Origin: Bacteroidales bacterium GP3
Lineage (GTDB): Bacteria > Bacteroidota > Bacteroidia > Bacteroidales > Muribaculaceae
Assembly: GCA_001701075.1 (NCBI GenBank)
Contig: DAAK01000091.1
Location: forward strand, 1-7,697
Direction of reading: 5' to 3'
DNA: 7,697 nucleotides
The notes under the pieces are model-generated. The model worked only from the letters and a program-made list of their open reading frames with translations. It did not search any database and was not told where the DNA came from. The stretch's first letter is position 1, and each line of letters opens with the position of its first letter. Below, in pieces: positions 5,357 through 7,697 of the stretch. Made by a program: the position numbers and the translations under genes.

Positions 5357-6214
5357 ATGGGCGAAATTATAAGCGGAACAGCACTCGCTAAGAAGGTGAA
5401 GCAAGGAGTGGCTGAAAGAGTGAAAGAATGTGAGGCCAAATATGGCCGCGTGCCACATCTGGTGGTGATTCTTGTGGGGGAAGACCCCGGTAGCGTATCA
5501 TACGTCACTGGCAAGGCTCGAGACTGTGGTGAAGTCGGGTTCAAGAACACCACACTGAAATATCCCGACACAGTAAGCGAGGAAGAACTTCTCGCAAAAA
5601 TTGCGGAACTGAACGCCGACGACAGCGTAGACGGACTCCTCGTGCAGCTTCCACTCCCCAAGCATATAAGCGAGGCAAAAGTCATAGAAGCTATTGCCAA
5701 GGAGAAAGATGTAGATGGATTCCATCCTCTCAATGTGGCAGCGCTTTGGCAGAAACAGCCTTGTCTCCTACCCTGCACTCCTCAGGGTATCATCATGATG
5801 CTGAAGGAAGCAGGCGTGGAAATAGAAGGAAAGAGAGCCGTCGTCATCGGCAGAAGCAACATCGTAGGTCTTCCGGCATCCAAGCTCCTCCTCGACAACA
5901 ACGCCACTGTGACCATGGCACACAGCCGTACTAAAAATCTCCCTGAAGTCACCCGCCAAGCAGACATCCTCGTAGTAGCCATAGGGAAACCGAAATTCGT
6001 CACTGCCGACATGGTGAAACCCGGAGCCGCAGTAATGGACGTTGGAGTAAACCGTAATCCTGAGACAGGCAAACTCTGTGGCGACGTAGACTTCGACTCA
6101 GTAAAAGAAGTAGCATCCGTCATCACCCCGGTCCCCGGCGGTCTCGGTCCTATGACCCGCGCATGCCTGATGGTCAACACCCTCGAATGCTTCCTCCGCA
6201 AGCAAGACAAATAA
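5357..6214 (+). CDS. folD: Bifunctional methylene-THF dehydrogenase / methenyl-THF cyclohydrolase
   Basis: FolD interconverts 5,10-methylene-, 5,10-methenyl- and 10-formyl-tetrahydrofolate using NADP, supplying one-carbon units for purines and formyl-Met-tRNA in the cytoplasm. The 285-residue product has the usual length. Catalytic and binding motifs are intact: SYVTGKARDCGEVGF (48-62, with Y49, the catalytic K53 and C57), DGLLVQLPLP (92-101), KDVDGFHPLN (117-126, folate-contacting D120), PCTPQG (139-144), the dinucleotide-binding VVIGRSNIVGLP (162-173), and ITPVPGGLGPMT (256-267). The frame extends upstream to a TTG at 5300, but that codon is the -33 element of the promoter, so the ATG at 5357 (MGEIISG) is the start, preceded by an A-rich leader. 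It is a single-gene unit, divergent from the NYN gene and convergent with rpoC. Confidence 0.97.
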   Translation: MGEIISGTALAKKVKQGVAERVKECEAKYGRVPHLVVILVGEDPGSVSYVTGKARDCGEVGFKNTTLKYPDTVSEEELLAKIAELNADDSVDGLLVQLPLPKHISEAKVIEAIAKEKDVDGFHPLNVAALWQKQPCLLPCTPQGIIMMLKEAGVEIEGKRAVVIGRSNIVGLPASKLLLDNNATVTMAHSRTKNLPEVTRQADILVVAIGKPKFVTADMVKPGAAVMDVGVNRNPETGKLCGDVDFDSVKEVASVITPVPGGLGPMTRACLMVNTLECFLRKQDK

Positions 6215-6217
6215 TAT

Positions 6218-6246
6218 GGCAGGGACGCCCACCTCGTACGTCCGCC
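6218..6246. repeat. Imperfect palindrome downstream of folD (REP-like candidate)
   Basis: GGC (6218-6220) and GGACG (6223-6227) pair with CGTCC (6239-6243) and GCC (6244-6246), leaving a 2-nt bulge and an 11-nt loop. The segment is GC-rich compared with its surroundings, starts four bases after the folD stop and is not followed by a T-tract. It may be one copy of a dispersed intergenic palindrome or a 3'-end stabiliser. A single copy in this window cannot decide that. Confidence 0.4.
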
Positions 6247-6267
6247 TACTACATTCAAAGCATTTAC

Positions 6268-6307
6268 AAAAAAAAGAGAAGCGTCTCAACAGACGCTCCT
6301 CTTTTTT
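6268..6307. terminator. Bidirectional terminator between convergent folD and rpoC
   Basis: AGCGTCT (6280-6286) pairs with AGACGCT (6291-6297) around a CAAC loop. Below one A-C mismatch the stem continues with GAG (6276-6278) and CTC (6299-6301). Eight A residues precede it (6268-6275) and six T residues follow (6302-6307), so both strands read a stem plus T-tract. It serves folD on the plus strand and rpoC, 44 nt away, on the minus strand. Confidence 0.92.
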
Positions 6308-6350
6308 ATAGTTTATTCGGATGCTATAATTATGAATTATACATTCGCTA

Positions 6351-7697
6351 TCAGGCTTCTACAGCTTCCACGTCAACCACTGATGCATAGTCGTCAGTAA
6401 TATTCATGGCAGCAAGCTCCTCCTTGTTAGCCACAACGATACGGTTGTATTCACGCAGACCGGTACCGGCCGGGATAAGGTGACCGCAGATCACATTCTC
6501 CTTCATGCCTTCCAGATAATCGGTCTTGCCGTTGATAGCAGCCTCGTTGAGAACCTTGGTGGTTTCCTGGAATGATGCAGCACTCATGAAGCTTGAAGTC
6601 TGGAGTGCAGCACGTGTGATACCCTGAAGCACCTGCTCTGAAGTAGCCGGCATAGCATCGCGCACTTCCATCACCTTAAGGTCCTTACGCTTCAGAGAAG
6701 AGTTCTCATCGCGAAGCTTACGCTGAGTGATGATCTGGCCCTTACGGTAGTTGGTAGAGTCACCGGCATCAGTGATTACTTTCTTGCCCCAGATCTGGTC
6801 GTTCTCTTCCATAAAGTCGCGCTTGTCAACGACCTGCTGCTCCAAGAAGCGGGTGTCGCCCGGATCAAGGATATTCACCTTGCGCATCATCTGGCGTACG
6901 ATCACCTCGAAGTGCTTGTCGTTGATCTTCACACCCTGCATACGGTAAACGTCCTGAACCTCATTCACGATATATTCCTGTACTGCTGTCGGGCCCTTGA
7001 TGTTAAGGATATCACTCGGAGTGATGGCGCCGTCAGAAAGCGGTGTGCCGGCACGAACATAATCGTTCTCCTGCACGAGGATCTGCTTAGAAAGAGGCAC
7101 GAGATATTCCTTAGTCTCGCCAAGCTTGGAAGTAACGGAAATCTCACGGTTACCACGCTTGATCTTACCGAACTTAACCTCACCGTCGATTTCGCTGACA
7201 ACTGCCGGGTTGCTCGGGTTGCGGGCCTCGAAGAGCTCTGTAACACGAGGAAGACCACCGGTGATGTCACCTGCATTACCTGCTGCACGAGGAATCTTCA
7301 CGAATACCTGACCAGGAGTGATTTCCTCACCATCCTCTATCATGAGGTGGGCACCCACAGGAAGAGAATAAGTACGTATCACTTCTCCTTTAGCATCAAG
7401 AAGCTGTGCTTCAGGCACCTTGTTACGGTCCTTTGACTCGATCATGATCTTGTCGCGCATTCCGGAAGCTTCGTCGGTCTCAACACGATAGGTCACGCCT
7501 TCCTCGACATTGACGAATCTTACCTTACCACCTTCTTCTGCTACGATTACAGCGTTGAATGGGTCCCATTCGCAGATCATGTCGCCCTTGGTCACCATAT
7601 CGCCATCCTTGAAATAGAGTTTCGAACCATAAGGTATATTGGCATTGGTAAGTACAATGCCGCTCTTTGGCTCTACGATACGCATTTCACCCATACG
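6351..7697 (-). CDS. rpoC: DNA-directed RNA polymerase subunit beta', C-terminal part (cut by the window edge)
   Basis: This is the last 448 residues of RNA polymerase beta', the large clamp and catalytic subunit of the core enzyme. The frame is open to base 7697, so an ATG at 7692-7694 is internal and roughly the first two thirds of the protein lies outside the window. Family landmarks are GDITGGLPRVTELFEARNPSNPAVVSEIDGEVKFG (about visible residues 143-178) and SFMSAASFQETTKVLNEAAINGKTDYLEGMKENVICGHLIPAGTG (about 369-413), both diagnostic of the beta' C-terminal region. A family-typical acidic end, DDYASVVDVEAVEA, precedes the TGA. The gene is followed by the bidirectional terminator and then convergent folD, so it is the last gene of its transcription unit; rpoB is expected upstream, outside the window. 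Identification is secure. Confidence 0.98.
   Translation of the reverse strand, partial: RMGEMRIVEPKSGIVLTNANIPYGSKLYFKDGDMVTKGDMICEWDPFNAVIVAEEGGKVRFVNVEEGVTYRVETDEASGMRDKIMIESKDRNKVPEAQLLDAKGEVIRTYSLPVGAHLMIEDGEEITPGQVFVKIPRAAGNAGDITGGLPRVTELFEARNPSNPAVVSEIDGEVKFGKIKRGNREISVTSKLGETKEYLVPLSKQILVQENDYVRAGTPLSDGAITPSDILNIKGPTAVQEYIVNEVQDVYRMQGVKINDKHFEVIVRQMMRKVNILDPGDTRFLEQQVVDKRDFMEENDQIWGKKVITDAGDSTNYRKGQIITQRKLRDENSSLKRKDLKVMEVRDAMPATSEQVLQGITRAALQTSSFMSAASFQETTKVLNEAAINGKTDYLEGMKENVICGHLIPAGTGLREYNRIVVANKEELAAMNITDDYASVVDVEAVEA

Noticed and set aside
6912..7436. A 174-residue open frame antisense to rpoC
   Set aside because: It is the complement of conserved beta' sequence, with no recognisable domain and no promoter. 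It is a coding shadow.

Overview
The window looks like chromosomal DNA from a gut-type Bacteroidales (Bacteroidota), perhaps Muribaculaceae or a relative. Three things point there. The proteins match Bacteroidales versions of S2, EF-Ts, a LACS-type acyl-CoA ligase, an NYN-domain protein, FolD and RNA polymerase beta'. Two promoters fit the Bacteroidota consensus (-33 TTG, about 19-20 nt, -7 TAnnTTTG). Start codons follow A-rich leaders instead of Shine-Dalgarno sequences. The family-level placement is inference.

Layout. Positions 1-825 hold rpsB (S2), missing only its first few codons. A spacer with a hairpin and an octamer array leads to tsf (EF-Ts, 911-1903), which ends at a strong terminator (1923-1955). 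A separate gene for a long-chain acyl-CoA synthetase-like enzyme follows (about 2039-3748) with its own terminator (3810-3837). Positions 3838-4532 have no convincing protein gene. They hold an AT-rich block with small palindromes, a consensus promoter (4063-4093), a probable structured non-coding RNA (about 4099-4420) ending in a strong hairpin, and twelve tandem 7-bp units (4448-4531). An NYN-family putative RNase gene lies on the minus strand (4533-5180), divergent from folD (5357-6214), whose promoter is clear. folD converges on the 3' third of rpoC (minus strand, 6351 to beyond 7697), and the two share a bidirectional terminator (6268-6307).

Function. Most of the window is housekeeping: translation (S2, EF-Ts), transcription (beta'), one-carbon metabolism (FolD) and fatty-acid activation. 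I see no mobile element, CRISPR array, toxin-antitoxin pair or defence system. The part least explained by known genes is the RNA locus at 4063-4420. A good promoter, a 5' hairpin, a long-range two-part helix and a terminator all fall in order on one strand, and I cannot assign it to a named RNA family from sequence alone.
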